Source: a virus
IMG/VR virus record: IMGVR_UViG_3300009504_000032
Coordinates: 1-27,952 of that record
Reading direction: 5' to 3' (one strand)
DNA length: 27,952 nt
Shown here: one piece after another, positions 16,812 to 25,444 of the stretch
How positions within the stretch are numbered: the stretch's first letter is position 1
Layout of the letters: each line of letters begins with the position of its first letter
The notes under the pieces: model-generated
Seen by the model: the letters and a program-made list of their open reading frames with translations, nothing else
The model's database searches: none
What the model was told of the DNA's origin: nothing
Translations under genes and position numbers: made by a program

Positions 16812-18445
16812 TGTTCACCTTTCTGTGATGTTATTTTTTCTAATTCTGACATGTCTAAGCCATCAGTATTACCCCGAGCATTACTTGGAACTTGTGCCTG
16901 GGCGATCCGGGCTAACCGTTCAGCGTGTTCTTTGTTAGCTTTCTCAGCCGTATCTGCGGGGAGATTTAGCAATTTACTAGCGTATTCCCGTGGGAGAACA
17001 CCTTCTTCAGTTAATTTGGGCACGTCTGCGGGACGTACTACTAATGAAGGTGCGTCTTGAATTTCCTGTTCAATTTGCTTACGGAGGTCGGCCGAGAGCT
17101 GTTGATTAAGCACAAGTGACGTAATCTGATTAGCAATAATGCGGCGGTAAGTTGCTGAGGGCACAACTTCCTGCATTTTTGATAATTTTTCAATATGTTC
17201 AAGTCGTTCTTGCACTGACATCATCTGAAAATCATTAGGATATTTTACAATATAATCATCAGATTCTTTTTCAAAATCAGCCCATATTTGAGCGACGCCC
17301 CGCTCAGCTTTTTCAAGTAAAACAGCTAACACAGCCAAACCGTGGTTAGTCGAAGCTTGACTCTGTGTTAAAGCTGTGACCGACATCAGACCACGGACTG
17401 AAACATTTTGTAATGCTAATAGCATGAGTCGGCGAATATCATCGCGTATTTTGTCATATAATTCAAGCATTTTGGGTATATTTTCAGTATCAGGACTGAT
17501 AAAATCTGGCCGATCTGAGTTCTGAGAATATCTGCGGCCATAATTTTTACCGATTTTAAGCTTAGATGCGGCTTCTGTGGGCTCGTCGCCTTCTTCGAGC
17601 ACTGGCGCCCTTAATGAGGCCATTAGTGTAGCCATATCACTTTGCTCGGTATAAACTGACATGTTGGCTCCGATAGCGTATGCTATCGTAGACGACATGA
17701 GATTTAATATCGCGGCTTGATGTCCGATAACATCTTGTATAATCGAATCATCTGTTTCTAAGATAATAATTGGTACTTCTTGCAGATCAAGTACTGCCTG
17801 AAATTGCTCGTTACCTTTTTCATCATAATACGTCACTGCCACGCCCGAGCCAGGCATTTTTCGTAAATAGCGATATTGAACTTCACCACCAATACGCAGA
17901 CTTGTGCCGGCAAAATACTTAGGATTGATATCTTTTATCAATACCTCTGTAGGTATACTCGCTCCAGCCGGAGTGTGCCATGCTAAAATATTCTCAGCTT
18001 CAATTATATAAAGATATGGTGGGTTTACAATTGCATCTGCTACTGTGGGTTCCGGCGGTAATACTGCCCGATCCACGCAGATGGCCACACGTTTCATTGT
18101 TAAAAGTTCGCGTAAAACATCCATTACTAAGAAATAATTTAATGAAGTTCCAGCTCCATCAATATTGCCTGTAAGAGCTGTTTGAAATGTTTTAGGCCCA
18201 TTCCGACGGATAACAGACCCCATTTGCGTGAAGATACCAGTAAGTATTTCACGAAGACAGGCTTTTATATACGCAGGATGGGGCGTAAGCTTCTCGCGTT
18301 CTAAATAAGTTGGATAGTCTTCTTCGGGCAACTTTTGTAGTTGATTCCGAATATAAGATGGCCCGGCATTCAATGCTTCCCGCCAGGTAGCCCATTGAGA
18401 GCTATCGGCCACGTATGCTGGGCTCCGCACGTCAATCAACTTCAT
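16808..18445 (-). CDS. Portal protein (DUF4055-like)
   Basis: 545 residues, start ATG with GGGAG five bases upstream, overlapping the terminase stop as ATGA. N-terminal block (WREALNAGPSYIRNQLQKLP, EDYPTYLEREKLTPHPAYIK, REILTGIFTQMGSVI) has the pattern of DUF4055-type portals, which are the dodecameric DNA gate at one capsid vertex. Further typical parts: YFLVMDVLRELLTMKRVAICVD, AENILAWHTP, and the helical stem IRDDIRRLMLLALQNVSV with the downstream Q/S-rich crown. Length is in the family range (about 450-550). Located between terminase and adaptor as in most tailed phages. Confidence 0.87.
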   Translation of the reverse strand: MKLIDVRSPAYVADSSQWATWREALNAGPSYIRNQLQKLPEEDYPTYLEREKLTPHPAYIKACLREILTGIFTQMGSVIRRNGPKTFQTALTGNIDGAGTSLNYFLVMDVLRELLTMKRVAICVDRAVLPPEPTVADAIVNPPYLYIIEAENILAWHTPAGASIPTEVLIKDINPKYFAGTSLRIGGEVQYRYLRKMPGSGVAVTYYDEKGNEQFQAVLDLQEVPIIILETDDSIIQDVIGHQAAILNLMSSTIAYAIGANMSVYTEQSDMATLMASLRAPVLEEGDEPTEAASKLKIGKNYGRRYSQNSDRPDFISPDTENIPKMLELYDKIRDDIRRLMLLALQNVSVRGLMSVTALTQSQASTNHGLAVLAVLLEKAERGVAQIWADFEKESDDYIVKYPNDFQMMSVQERLEHIEKLSKMQEVVPSATYRRIIANQITSLVLNQQLSADLRKQIEQEIQDAPSLVVRPADVPKLTEEGVLPREYASKLLNLPADTAEKANKEHAERLARIAQAQVPSNARGNTDGLDMSELEKITSQKGEQ

Positions 18446-20055
18446 AACAACTCCCTTACATCACGGTTGTGTTGGCGAGCCACAGCTATTGGAAATGCAA
18501 TTTCAGAATACACTCGTGAGAATGTATAATGATCTGGACCTGTACTCAAATATTGCGAACTAATTTCAGAATCAGATTTCCGAACATACCGGCGGACAAG
18601 AGCTTTAATATGATCCATAAACTCTTGGGGAAGATCTAATGGTACAGTTATTCGCCGCGTCTTATAACGTGACAGAGCTGTGTCCAACCACGCGGTCCGG
18701 TTTGTTTTCAAAATAATATCGCCTGTGATAGTATTATCAACTTCACTCCGAACAAATTTACATAACCGAACTAAACCAGGAAATAATGCGGCCATTTCAA
18801 GTGCTTTACGTGATTCAGGTTCAGAATCTATGACTATTTGAGCTGGATTAAAATCTGTTATGAGATTTTTTATCTCGCTAAAAGAGGTTAAAGTTCCTAC
18901 ACGTAAAGTTTTTGCTGTTGCAGCTAAATTGATGTCGGCACAAGGTCGATCAAATGCCCAAGTATCGACACAATAATGTAAAAGTTTACCCACGTCAATT
19001 CCTATAGTAATAAGTCTACCACGCGGTGGTGGGTCTAACATTGTATATTGACCGTAACAAGATCTAACATCTTCAAATTCAATTCGAGCACCCTGTAAGA
19101 GCTTAGCGAGTCCGAGCATTGAGTTCCAGAGTTCCTGCTCTGCAGCAAGATCAATTTGGGCTCGGAAAACTGCACGTGTGAACTCTTCAGGTGTAACTGT
19201 GGCTGAATATAATTGATTTATATAAAATCCATCAATTGGTGAAACACGCTGTGGTACAAACTTAGCTGGTGCAAGAAATTCTGGTTTGGCTTCATGCGGT
19301 AACTTAACTTGACATTCATTGCATTTTAGATAAGATTTAGCACAATCCGGGTCTGTATGGGATTCCCCGCATAATTCTAAATTATCCGGGTATGTTAATT
19401 CAATATGTTTGGAGCATGAAGGGCACGGAAAGAAGAAGTGACTCTCTGTGCTTTCTTTTAGTTTAGCATTAATCCCGTAATCCGGCACCGTCGGCGTACT
19501 AATATACCATGATTTCTTAATAAGCTGACCCGCCAAGCGTTGTTGGGCCAGAGGTATCTTTTCAGGCGGCATCTCATCGACTTCATCAAATACAATCAAT
19601 GAGACGTCGACAGATTTCAACGCTGAATTGCTATTCATACCGCGAATATAAATTGTGCCAGAAGCAGCACGTTTTACGCCTACATTTTTATTTTTAGTAA
19701 ATAGTGTTGAGAGGTAATCAGAGCCGTCGATAATCTTATCAAATCTAGTAATTGAGAAGTCTGACGCATCCGGCGTACGTGTGGGAAGAAGGTATAATGC
19801 GTTTCGACCGTCGGCGATAGTTTTAAGTGTAATACCCACTGTTAAAGTTGAATAGCCTAATTGAGCCGCTTTTTGACCGACGCAGACATCAGCTTCTGCG
19901 TCCAACATTTCACGCATCCAGGGGTGGTGCTTATAACGTAATGGGCCCTCAAATGGTTGCCCGAGTATTATGTATTTAGATGCCCAGCGGGATGCAGTTG
20001 TGAGTGTTCGACTGTTGAGCTGCTCTGCTGCGTGTGTCAGCAGATCACGTAACAA
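18442..20055 (-). CDS. Terminase large subunit, GpA family
   Basis: 537 residues. The only start compatible with the length is TTG at 20055, overlapping the previous gene by 11 bases and lacking a clear ribosome site. It cuts and pumps the DNA into the prohead. ATPase: Walker A-like G60-QKAAQLGYST-70, Walker B LIVFDE with D157 and E158, and motif III ISTPT (185-189). A zinc-ribbon pair CPSC (211-214) and CNEC (245-248) is typical of the GpA family (lambda gpA). Nuclease acidic residues D354 (TIGIDVG) and D410 (IVIDSE) are present. Such terminases mostly use cos-type ends, but no cos site is seen. High confidence. Confidence 0.93.
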   Translation of the reverse strand: MLRDLLTHAAEQLNSRTLTTASRWASKYIILGQPFEGPLRYKHHPWMREMLDAEADVCVGQKAAQLGYSTLTVGITLKTIADGRNALYLLPTRTPDASDFSITRFDKIIDGSDYLSTLFTKNKNVGVKRAASGTIYIRGMNSNSALKSVDVSLIVFDEVDEMPPEKIPLAQQRLAGQLIKKSWYISTPTVPDYGINAKLKESTESHFFFPCPSCSKHIELTYPDNLELCGESHTDPDCAKSYLKCNECQVKLPHEAKPEFLAPAKFVPQRVSPIDGFYINQLYSATVTPEEFTRAVFRAQIDLAAEQELWNSMLGLAKLLQGARIEFEDVRSCYGQYTMLDPPPRGRLITIGIDVGKLLHYCVDTWAFDRPCADINLAATAKTLRVGTLTSFSEIKNLITDFNPAQIVIDSEPESRKALEMAALFPGLVRLCKFVRSEVDNTITGDIILKTNRTAWLDTALSRYKTRRITVPLDLPQEFMDHIKALVRRYVRKSDSEISSQYLSTGPDHYTFSRVYSEIAFPIAVARQHNRDVRELL

Positions 20056-22156
20056 GAGCTAAAATATCTTTCAATGTCTGAGCTTGTGCAGCGGTTAGAC
20101 CCGAAATTTCACCGATTTCAACTGATGGAATTCGGCTAGTTAAGATATAGCCATGCCACGTGTCATCAACATCTTGAGCGTCGTCAACAGTAAGAACTGC
20201 ACCAGCTTGGGCAATCACGCGTGCAAAGCGATAAGTACCGGCCCCGCCGAGATGGAACTGAAGGGTATGGCCTACATAATCCGCGTCTGAATCAAATCGA
20301 TCACCTGAGCAAGTAATATCATCGCCGTCAATGCTAGCGATATTAAATATCAAAGGACGAATCTGCCACCAGAACCATGCGGGCAAATTATGTTCAGTAT
20401 TTTGCATAATTGTAGGTTCAATTTTTGTATAATGGACGCCCTGAACAATTTGAGAAACGCTAATTCCGGCACGAAGAACTGTGATGTTTGACCGGTCAAG
20501 ATAAAAACGATCAGCAGCATTAGCCCGTTGGCTACGAAATTGAATTCGTACAACGCCCGTATCTTGGTTTTGATGCTGCGGCTGCAATACATAATCACGC
20601 GTAACATTACTGTCACTAACAGGAATCCGTGTACCGCCGGTAGATAATTCTCCCCATTCAGTTGTGGCGATATTGTACGCCCAAACACTAACTTCACGGC
20701 TTGCGACAGTACCACCCGATCCGGTAGTTCGCCCTGTAATTTCAAGCGTGTCTGCCACGCCGTCGGTACAGATAAATTGAATTTCAACAGTCAGAATAGC
20801 TTCGTCTGCTGGGCTGAAAACAAGATCAGGGTCTAAAGTTGATTGTGTATCGGCTATTGTACCAGAGATATATACTCCAGTAGTAAGATCATAGTCAAAT
20901 ACTGGATCAGCAAAAGCCCGCATGGTGCTGGCTTCGGGTAATAAATTGATTTGATTCGCGAGTGTTGCGGCCGTATGTTGTACTAAAGGTACCTCACAAA
21001 TCGTGGGAACACAATCAGGAGCATCAATCATAATTGTAAGGTTTGTTGCATTAAGATGATTATAAATATCATTTTCAAAATGAAGCTCATACATACCCAC
21101 GGGTGGTGCGGCTGCAAATCGAACTTTACCTACACTTGGAGCTTGATAAGTTCCGGGCGTGGTTACGTTTTCAACTTCGTCTGATACCACAGCATATTCA
21201 TATGTGGGTAAATTTGAATTATTTGGACGTACTGTAACTGTAAGTCCCGCTGTTTCATGAGTTAAACTTGGCCCTTCGACGGGCAATCTTAAAATATTAC
21301 CAACTGAGCCGTGTAAAATTTCCGGTAAAATGTGGAAGTTAAACGATGGCATTGGTGCCACGGGCGGGTCCATTAATGGGACTTCACAAAGTGTCGTTGC
21401 ATGATCCGGACCCGAAACCATAATCGTGAGATTTGTAGCATTAAGATGAGATAAAATATCATTTTCAAGATGAATCTCATACATACCTGCAGGCGATGCA
21501 AATGCAAACCGGATATGTCCCGCAGTTGGAGCTTGATACGTGCCAATTGTAGCAATATTCTCAATCTCACTGTCGCCGGCAGCATATACGTAAGTAGGAG
21601 TATCCTCATTATTGGGTCTAATTGCAATAAATAACCCCATCGATTCAAATGTCAACCCACCACCAGACGGCTCACCATCTTTACGCATAATAGGTACGCG
21701 TAAAATCACGCCGGTAGATCCGTGTTGGATACTTGGCAATATCTGAAAAGTCGGGGGTGCAGGTGCTTTGAAATCGTTAATGGAATTGATTGCTGTTTCC
21801 TTAACACTTTGAATATCGACTTGATAAAATCCAGCAGGACTAAATGGAACTTGAGTGTGTAATGTACCACCAGCCCAGTATCCCTGAATTGATTCAATTA
21901 GCGTGTCAGTAATTTCCCGTTCGGCCCCTAAACGCTTATAAATATCATAAATGTACGGGCCATTTGAAATAGTAAGGTGTGTTGCACCGTAAAAATAATC
22001 AGGCCCTTCAGTAAGATCCTGCCCATAGTCGTCCCAATCATCAGGATCAAATGCAACTAACGTTGCGGTCGCCCGATCCACGTGTTGAGTTCCGGGTAAA
22101 AGTTCCCGTTGAACAAAATAAAGATCTTCACCAGTGGCTGTATGTTTAATCTTCAT
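20045..22156 (-). CDS. Appendage/fibre-type protein with two repeated beta domains
   Basis: 703 residues; start overlaps the previous gene by 11 bases. Residues 137-261 and 274-391 are two copies of one ~120-residue domain sharing ILP-x-I-x-HGS-x-G, an RPNN turn, TPTY or LPTY, IENIATIGTYQAP or VENVTTPGTYQAP, GMYEIHLEND or GMYELHFEND, and NATNLTIM. These strand-rich repeats look like Ig-like adhesin domains of phage receptor-binding or baseplate proteins. The N-terminus carries WDDYGQDLTEGPDYFYGATHLT; residues ~440-560 form another beta domain (VEIQFICTDGVADTLEIT), and the C-terminus ends with a short helix (GLTAAQAQTLKDIL) as in trimeric fibres. It lies before terminase, not after the tape measure, which is unusual for a tail-tip gene. 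Could also be a head fibre. Confidence 0.65.
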   Translation of the reverse strand: MKIKHTATGEDLYFVQRELLPGTQHVDRATATLVAFDPDDWDDYGQDLTEGPDYFYGATHLTISNGPYIYDIYKRLGAEREITDTLIESIQGYWAGGTLHTQVPFSPAGFYQVDIQSVKETAINSINDFKAPAPPTFQILPSIQHGSTGVILRVPIMRKDGEPSGGGLTFESMGLFIAIRPNNEDTPTYVYAAGDSEIENIATIGTYQAPTAGHIRFAFASPAGMYEIHLENDILSHLNATNLTIMVSGPDHATTLCEVPLMDPPVAPMPSFNFHILPEILHGSVGNILRLPVEGPSLTHETAGLTVTVRPNNSNLPTYEYAVVSDEVENVTTPGTYQAPSVGKVRFAAAPPVGMYELHFENDIYNHLNATNLTIMIDAPDCVPTICEVPLVQHTAATLANQINLLPEASTMRAFADPVFDYDLTTGVYISGTIADTQSTLDPDLVFSPADEAILTVEIQFICTDGVADTLEITGRTTGSGGTVASREVSVWAYNIATTEWGELSTGGTRIPVSDSNVTRDYVLQPQHQNQDTGVVRIQFRSQRANAADRFYLDRSNITVLRAGISVSQIVQGVHYTKIEPTIMQNTEHNLPAWFWWQIRPLIFNIASIDGDDITCSGDRFDSDADYVGHTLQFHLGGAGTYRFARVIAQAGAVLTVDDAQDVDDTWHGYILTSRIPSVEIGEISGLTAAQAQTLKDILALVT

Positions 22157-22649
22157 TTTCAGTCACATTCATTTCTGTAATATTGCCGTCGTCATCGCGA
22201 ACGATAGTCCACGTATAGACGCCGTCGGTATAACTGATAAGAGTATCATCCTCACCGTATGTATAGTTCACGGTACGCCCATTGATAAATTCAATTTGTG
22301 TAATGAGCCCGGCTTCATCACGCGTGATGTGCCTGGATCGGGTTTTGATAAAATCCGGATTGTAGAAATCTTCGGGGATCTCAGCTACACCCGGAACAGA
22401 TTGATTGACAGTAATATTCCGCATGTAAGGGACAGGGTCTGCAACTGAGATGCGGAAGAATTTATAGTTAAAAATTGTTTTGGGGAGCGGACAAGGTGTG
22501 TTGATTTGAGATAAATTATCAAAATAAAGCCCGTTGTCGGACACTTGAAGTGTCCCGACAATGGGGTGATCGGCAGTCAGCGAGACGCTGGTTGCCTCAG
22601 AGTTGACGGCTGTTACATCTGACAGCCGCTGTTCTGGGTGTATTTTCAT
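22146..22649 (-). CDS. Small structural protein, paralogue of the gene at 22988
   Basis: 167 residues from ATG 22649, chosen for GGAG five bases upstream; a longer frame to 22676 would start inside a terminator stem. Its first ~85 residues (MKIHPEQRLSDVTAVNSEAT, DHPIVGTLQVSDNGLYFDNL, CPLPKTIFNYKFFRISVADP) match the gene at 22988-23311 (PIVGSIQVSKNGLWFEDL, LPCKLPKRVLEYKFFRLAV) closely. A second part (RDEAGLITQIEFINGRTVNY, TWTIVRDDDGNITEM) looks like YD-repeat-type strands. Function unknown; grouping with fibre-type genes suggests a virion surface or baseplate part. Confidence 0.7.
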   Translation of the reverse strand: MKIHPEQRLSDVTAVNSEATSVSLTADHPIVGTLQVSDNGLYFDNLSQINTPCPLPKTIFNYKFFRISVADPVPYMRNITVNQSVPGVAEIPEDFYNPDFIKTRSRHITRDEAGLITQIEFINGRTVNYTYGEDDTLISYTDGVYTWTIVRDDDGNITEMNVTENED

Positions 22650-22658
22650 ATTTGCTCC

Positions 22659-22692
22659 AAAAAAATCAAAACGCATCTTCCTTGATGCGTTT
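22659..22692 (-). terminator. Intrinsic terminator overlapping the next ribosome site
   Basis: On the minus strand a perfect 9-pair stem (AAACGCATC and GATGCGTTT, loop of six) is followed by TGA and seven T. The T-run touches the GGAG ribosome site of the gene starting at 22649, so the terminator and start signal share bases. It stands in the middle of the operon and would reduce readthrough into the fibre-type gene and the head module, unless antitermination or a coupled ribosome prevents it. Confidence 0.85.
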
Positions 22693-22700
22693 CGACTAAT

Positions 22701-22970
22701 CTAGTCCAAGGGGTCAGGATCAGCGGGGGTCGAATTTGCCGCAACTGCTGCGGCCAAACTGTCGCTGGACTCCCGTAGATCCGCGACCAATGCGGCCAGC
22801 GCCTCAGGATCGCCTTGACACTCCTCGATTTTCCTCGCCAAGTCAGCAATCAATGCAACGGCGGACTGCGTTGTACCCCGTATGTTCTCAACTGCTGCGG
22901 ATAATTCAAGCAATTTTGCCACAACAAAACTCCCAAAGATAAGAAATACAAGCATTAAAACCCATAACAT
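22701..22970 (-). CDS. Small membrane protein with helical tail
   Basis: 89 residues from ATG 22970, picked for GGGGAGGA about seven bases upstream; an ATGA-coupled ATG at 22991 would add seven residues. One N-terminal hydrophobic segment (MLWVLMLVFLIFGSFVVAKLL) is followed by an amphipathic heptad-rich helix (AALVADLRESSDSLAAAVAANS). Form fits a spanin-, holin-like or anchor protein, but nothing decides between them. It ends just before an intrinsic terminator. Confidence 0.7.
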   Translation of the reverse strand: MLWVLMLVFLIFGSFVVAKLLELSAAVENIRGTTQSAVALIADLARKIEECQGDPEALAALVADLRESSDSLAAAVAANSTPADPDPLD

Positions 22971-22987
22971 AGTAATTCCTCCCCAAC

Positions 22988-23311
22988 TCATGGTTTAGTT
23001 GGCGGCCGCACCTTTTGTTGCTGCTTGACGTGTGGCTGCTCATCGGTAACAACCGTGATTTCCCGCAGCTGGTGAAGTGGTTCTTGAACCGCGAGGCGGA
23101 AGAATTTGTATTCAAGAACTCTCTTCGGCAGTTTGCAGGGTAAAGTAACCGGTGATGTGTCTTTCAGATCCTCAAACCAAAGACCATTTTTGGATACTTG
23201 AATCGATCCAACGATGGGATCTTCCTCAGGTTTGATATCCAGCTGAATGCTGGTTGCCCCAGGATCAACTGCCACCGATTCAGAAAATCGGGTATCAGGT
23301 TGCAAAATCAT
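22988..23311 (-). CDS. Small structural protein, paralogue of the gene at 22146
   Basis: 107 residues from ATG 23311 (ATGA overlap, GGAG six bases upstream). Shares its core with the gene two positions downstream: DPIVGSIQVSKNGLWFEDL, LPCKLPKRVLEYKFFRLAV, LREITVVTDEQ. It lacks that gene's second part and instead ends in a Lys/Gln/Pro tail. The pair is separated only by the membrane protein gene, so it arose by a local duplication. Function unknown. Confidence 0.7.
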   Translation of the reverse strand: MILQPDTRFSESVAVDPGATSIQLDIKPEEDPIVGSIQVSKNGLWFEDLKDTSPVTLPCKLPKRVLEYKFFRLAVQEPLHQLREITVVTDEQPHVKQQQKVRPPTKP

Positions 23312-24006
23312 ACCACACTCCAATCTGTTCGTGACTGTGTTGCGTAGCCCCAGCAATACCAACCCTCAATGTCAGGACCACTAATACTACGAGACATCGT
23401 CATTGAAGATGTTCGGCTCCAACCGGCCGCAAAAACATCCAAAGCTAATTCAAACCAGTGTTTACACCATAAGTCTGACTCAAGTGCTTCTGGCATTATA
23501 TTTGGTTGAGCGGCATACAGTATAGGGTGAATATATTTAATTATTGTTCCCCATGAATAGGGTAAAGACAATTCATACTCAGTAATATATACCAATTCTG
23601 CGCTTGCCCGCCAATAAGCTTCAGTCGTTTGAAAAGCCATAATTTCGGGGAATCGGTAGTCACGGCCGACATGCCGGAGGCCCCAAAATTGTTGTAAGAA
23701 CCAGCCCCACTTTTTATTTGAAAATGGGCCCGTAAAAAACCAATCACGGTCTAAGTCAATTAAATCATTTGCCCCTACCGGCGGGCCATATTGTATTGCT
23801 AATGATGTAGGTGTGTTTGATGTTACATTATTTTTTGATCTTAAAGTGTTACCGGCTAACGGCGGCAACCCAAATAAATTATTTAATCGGAGAGCAATAC
23901 TCCAGCTTTCCCCATTTGGAAGTAATGTCGCTGGCTGCCAAGTACCGTCTAAAGGGAAATAATTAAAATCAGCTGGACTAAGGAAAGTCTGAATACAGTC
24001 TGCCAT
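23308..24006 (-). CDS. Trp-rich protein of unknown function
   Basis: 232 residues from ATG 24006; a TTG at 24015 would start inside the tRNA-like element. No convincing ribosome site precedes ATG 24006, which lies four bases after the tRNA-like 3' end. The protein is Trp- and Tyr-rich (DWFFTGPFSNKKWGWFLQQF, LRHVGRDYRFPEIMAF, LWCKHWFELALDVFAAGW), without signal peptide or membrane helix. Placed among fibre-type genes. I do not recognise a family. Confidence 0.65.
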   Translation of the reverse strand: MADCIQTFLSPADFNYFPLDGTWQPATLLPNGESWSIALRLNNLFGLPPLAGNTLRSKNNVTSNTPTSLAIQYGPPVGANDLIDLDRDWFFTGPFSNKKWGWFLQQFWGLRHVGRDYRFPEIMAFQTTEAYWRASAELVYITEYELSLPYSWGTIIKYIHPILYAAQPNIMPEALESDLWCKHWFELALDVFAAGWSRTSSMTMSRSISGPDIEGWYCWGYATQSRTDWSVV

Positions 24007-24009
24007 AAG

Positions 24010-24078
24010 CACCAAGCGTCGGACTCGAACCGACTTCTTTCCCTTTGAGGAATGTTTTACCCGTTAAACTAGCTTGGA
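24010..24078 (-). tRNA. tRNA-like element with abnormal anticodon arm
   Basis: Reading the minus strand, a 6-pair acceptor (CCAAGC with GCTTGG; the first pair T-T is a mismatch), TA, a D arm GTTT/AAAC with loop AACGGGTA, and a perfect T arm (GTCGG, loop TTCGAGT, CCGAC) are in order. In between is TTCCTCAAAGGGAA, which gives only a 4-pair stem and a 6-base loop; a normal 7-base loop with U33 would give anticodon CAA (Leu) but with a 3-pair stem and no long variable arm. Length is 69 bases, about four short, and no CCA is encoded. It looks degenerate, or serves as a processing signal. The next CDS starts right after it. Confidence 0.6.
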
Positions 24079-24098
24079 GGCCACCCCACGAGCGTGAT

Positions 24099-24590
24099 CT
24101 ATTGTTCTAACAACAACTGCCACCAGACGTTAGCGAATGCGACTGCACGACAGCCTGTACCCACACCTATGTGAGCATATACTTGTGTAGTGCCCTCGTT
24201 CATCCACTCAGTTGCCGAACATGCACATGTAGTAGTTACTGTACGTGAAGCAATGAAGAAATAATAAGAATAGCCGTCAGCAGTAGTGCTGTGCCACATT
24301 AAATCGCTAGACCTTACAAGTGCATTTATAATATAGTCAGGAAAAGGTGTTTCCCCCGTGGTGACACCCACATTAAGGTCGTGACATGGGCACTTTTGTA
24401 CCTTAATTTCACCTACAACCGTATAAGTAAGTTGATTTCCGTTCACGTCAATAAATAGAGGTTCAGCATCAATAATAACTAAAGGTTCTAATACAGTAAC
24501 TGGGTCTCCGGGCCCCGGCCCTGGCGGCGGCTGAGTGAAACCAACTGACGGTGCAAATAGCACCAACAATAATATGATAATTCGTATCAT
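24099..24590 (-). CDS. Exported Cys-containing protein
   Basis: 163 residues, ATGA overlap with the peptidase gene and GGAG eight bases upstream. Signal peptide: MIRIIILLLVLFAPSVGFTQ, followed by PPPGPGPGDP. The mature part is beta-rich with five Cys (C67, C69, C122, C124, C147; KCPCHD and TCACSA), so disulphides or metal binding are possible. No lipobox. In a phage operon such proteins may be cell-surface modifiers or superinfection factors; function unknown. Confidence 0.7.
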   Translation of the reverse strand: MIRIIILLLVLFAPSVGFTQPPPGPGPGDPVTVLEPLVIIDAEPLFIDVNGNQLTYTVVGEIKVQKCPCHDLNVGVTTGETPFPDYIINALVRSSDLMWHSTTADGYSYYFFIASRTVTTTCACSATEWMNEGTTQVYAHIGVGTGCRAVAFANVWWQLLLEQ

Positions 24591-25444
24591 ATTGCAATCT
24601 CCGGCGGAATTGTCATGGACGTAATACAGTAAGCCGAAACTAAACCAGCCCGAAGTCGGGATATCGAATCATAACGAATCACATCGTATGAGTCAACGTA
24701 ACCCGCAACTTGACTAGCTTGATTCCAGAAAGCAAGAGGTACGGCATGTCCTTCACGACCGTGGCCGACTAACCAACCGTGGAGTAAAAGGCAAACTGTT
24801 TGTTCCCATCGGGTGGGAATTATCACTTCCACGGGTCGGTGTTGCATTGCCGTCGTTTGCCAACCCGCAGGAAATTGACTTAGGGGCACCCACGCCCCGC
24901 TGCTTTGATTGATGCCACCACGTCCTGCGGTGCCGGTAAGGGTATGCCGGAAGTTATACTCCCGAGGTTGAATACGGTCAGGGAGCATTCCGCGGCGGAC
25001 TGCAATATCCATAACTCCACGTGTGCTTGCACCGCCACGCTGGCGTGGATTTGCTTCCGCGTAAACAGAAAGACATGAATACCAAATACTGCGGGCCGTG
25101 GCCGAGATTGGGAGCCTGCGGCCAGCCACAGGTGGTCCGACTTTTATGCCTTGCTGCTTGTTAGCCGCACCCTCGCCTACTGCACGTAGTGCGTGAGTAG
25201 TGCATTCGTGTGTGGGGTTTTGGTTGGTAAATCGGTCGAGATAATTGATTCCCCAATTATTGTGTTTATCATTATCCCGTGCTTTATCGGCCCAGTCTTT
25301 GGGTTCGATCCACAGTGCTTGCGGAAAGGTTCTGGCGGCATCGCCACAGGCTTCCCACACAGCCCCAGCTTCATCTGGAAGGTAACCATCGAATGGAGTA
25401 ACTACATCGATAAGTTTTGGGTCAATTGGGGAGAACGTGTTCAT
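24587..25444 (-). CDS. Papain-like cysteine peptidase
   Basis: 285 residues; overlaps the preceding gene by 23 bases. The segment YLDRFTNQNPTHECTTHALRA (69-87) has the Gln/Cys-helix pattern of clan CA peptidases, with Q75 as oxyanion Gln and C81 as nucleophile; GHAVPLAFWNQASQVAGYVDS (232-252) gives H233 as general base and N241 or D251 as the third residue. Length ~285 and this order fit C1-type enzymes of phages. No signal peptide, so it acts in the cytoplasm or in the virion, e.g. in capsid or fibre maturation. GC-rich. The alternative is an inactive structural relative. Confidence 0.65.
   Translation of the reverse strand: MNTFSPIDPKLIDVVTPFDGYLPDEAGAVWEACGDAARTFPQALWIEPKDWADKARDNDKHNNWGINYLDRFTNQNPTHECTTHALRAVGEGAANKQQGIKVGPPVAGRRLPISATARSIWYSCLSVYAEANPRQRGGASTRGVMDIAVRRGMLPDRIQPREYNFRHTLTGTAGRGGINQSSGAWVPLSQFPAGWQTTAMQHRPVEVIIPTRWEQTVCLLLHGWLVGHGREGHAVPLAFWNQASQVAGYVDSYDVIRYDSISRLRAGLVSAYCITSMTIPPEIAI

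Noticed and set aside
24010-24078. Functional tRNA-Leu(CAA)
   Set aside because: The anticodon stem would have only three pairs and the long variable arm of leucine tRNAs is missing.
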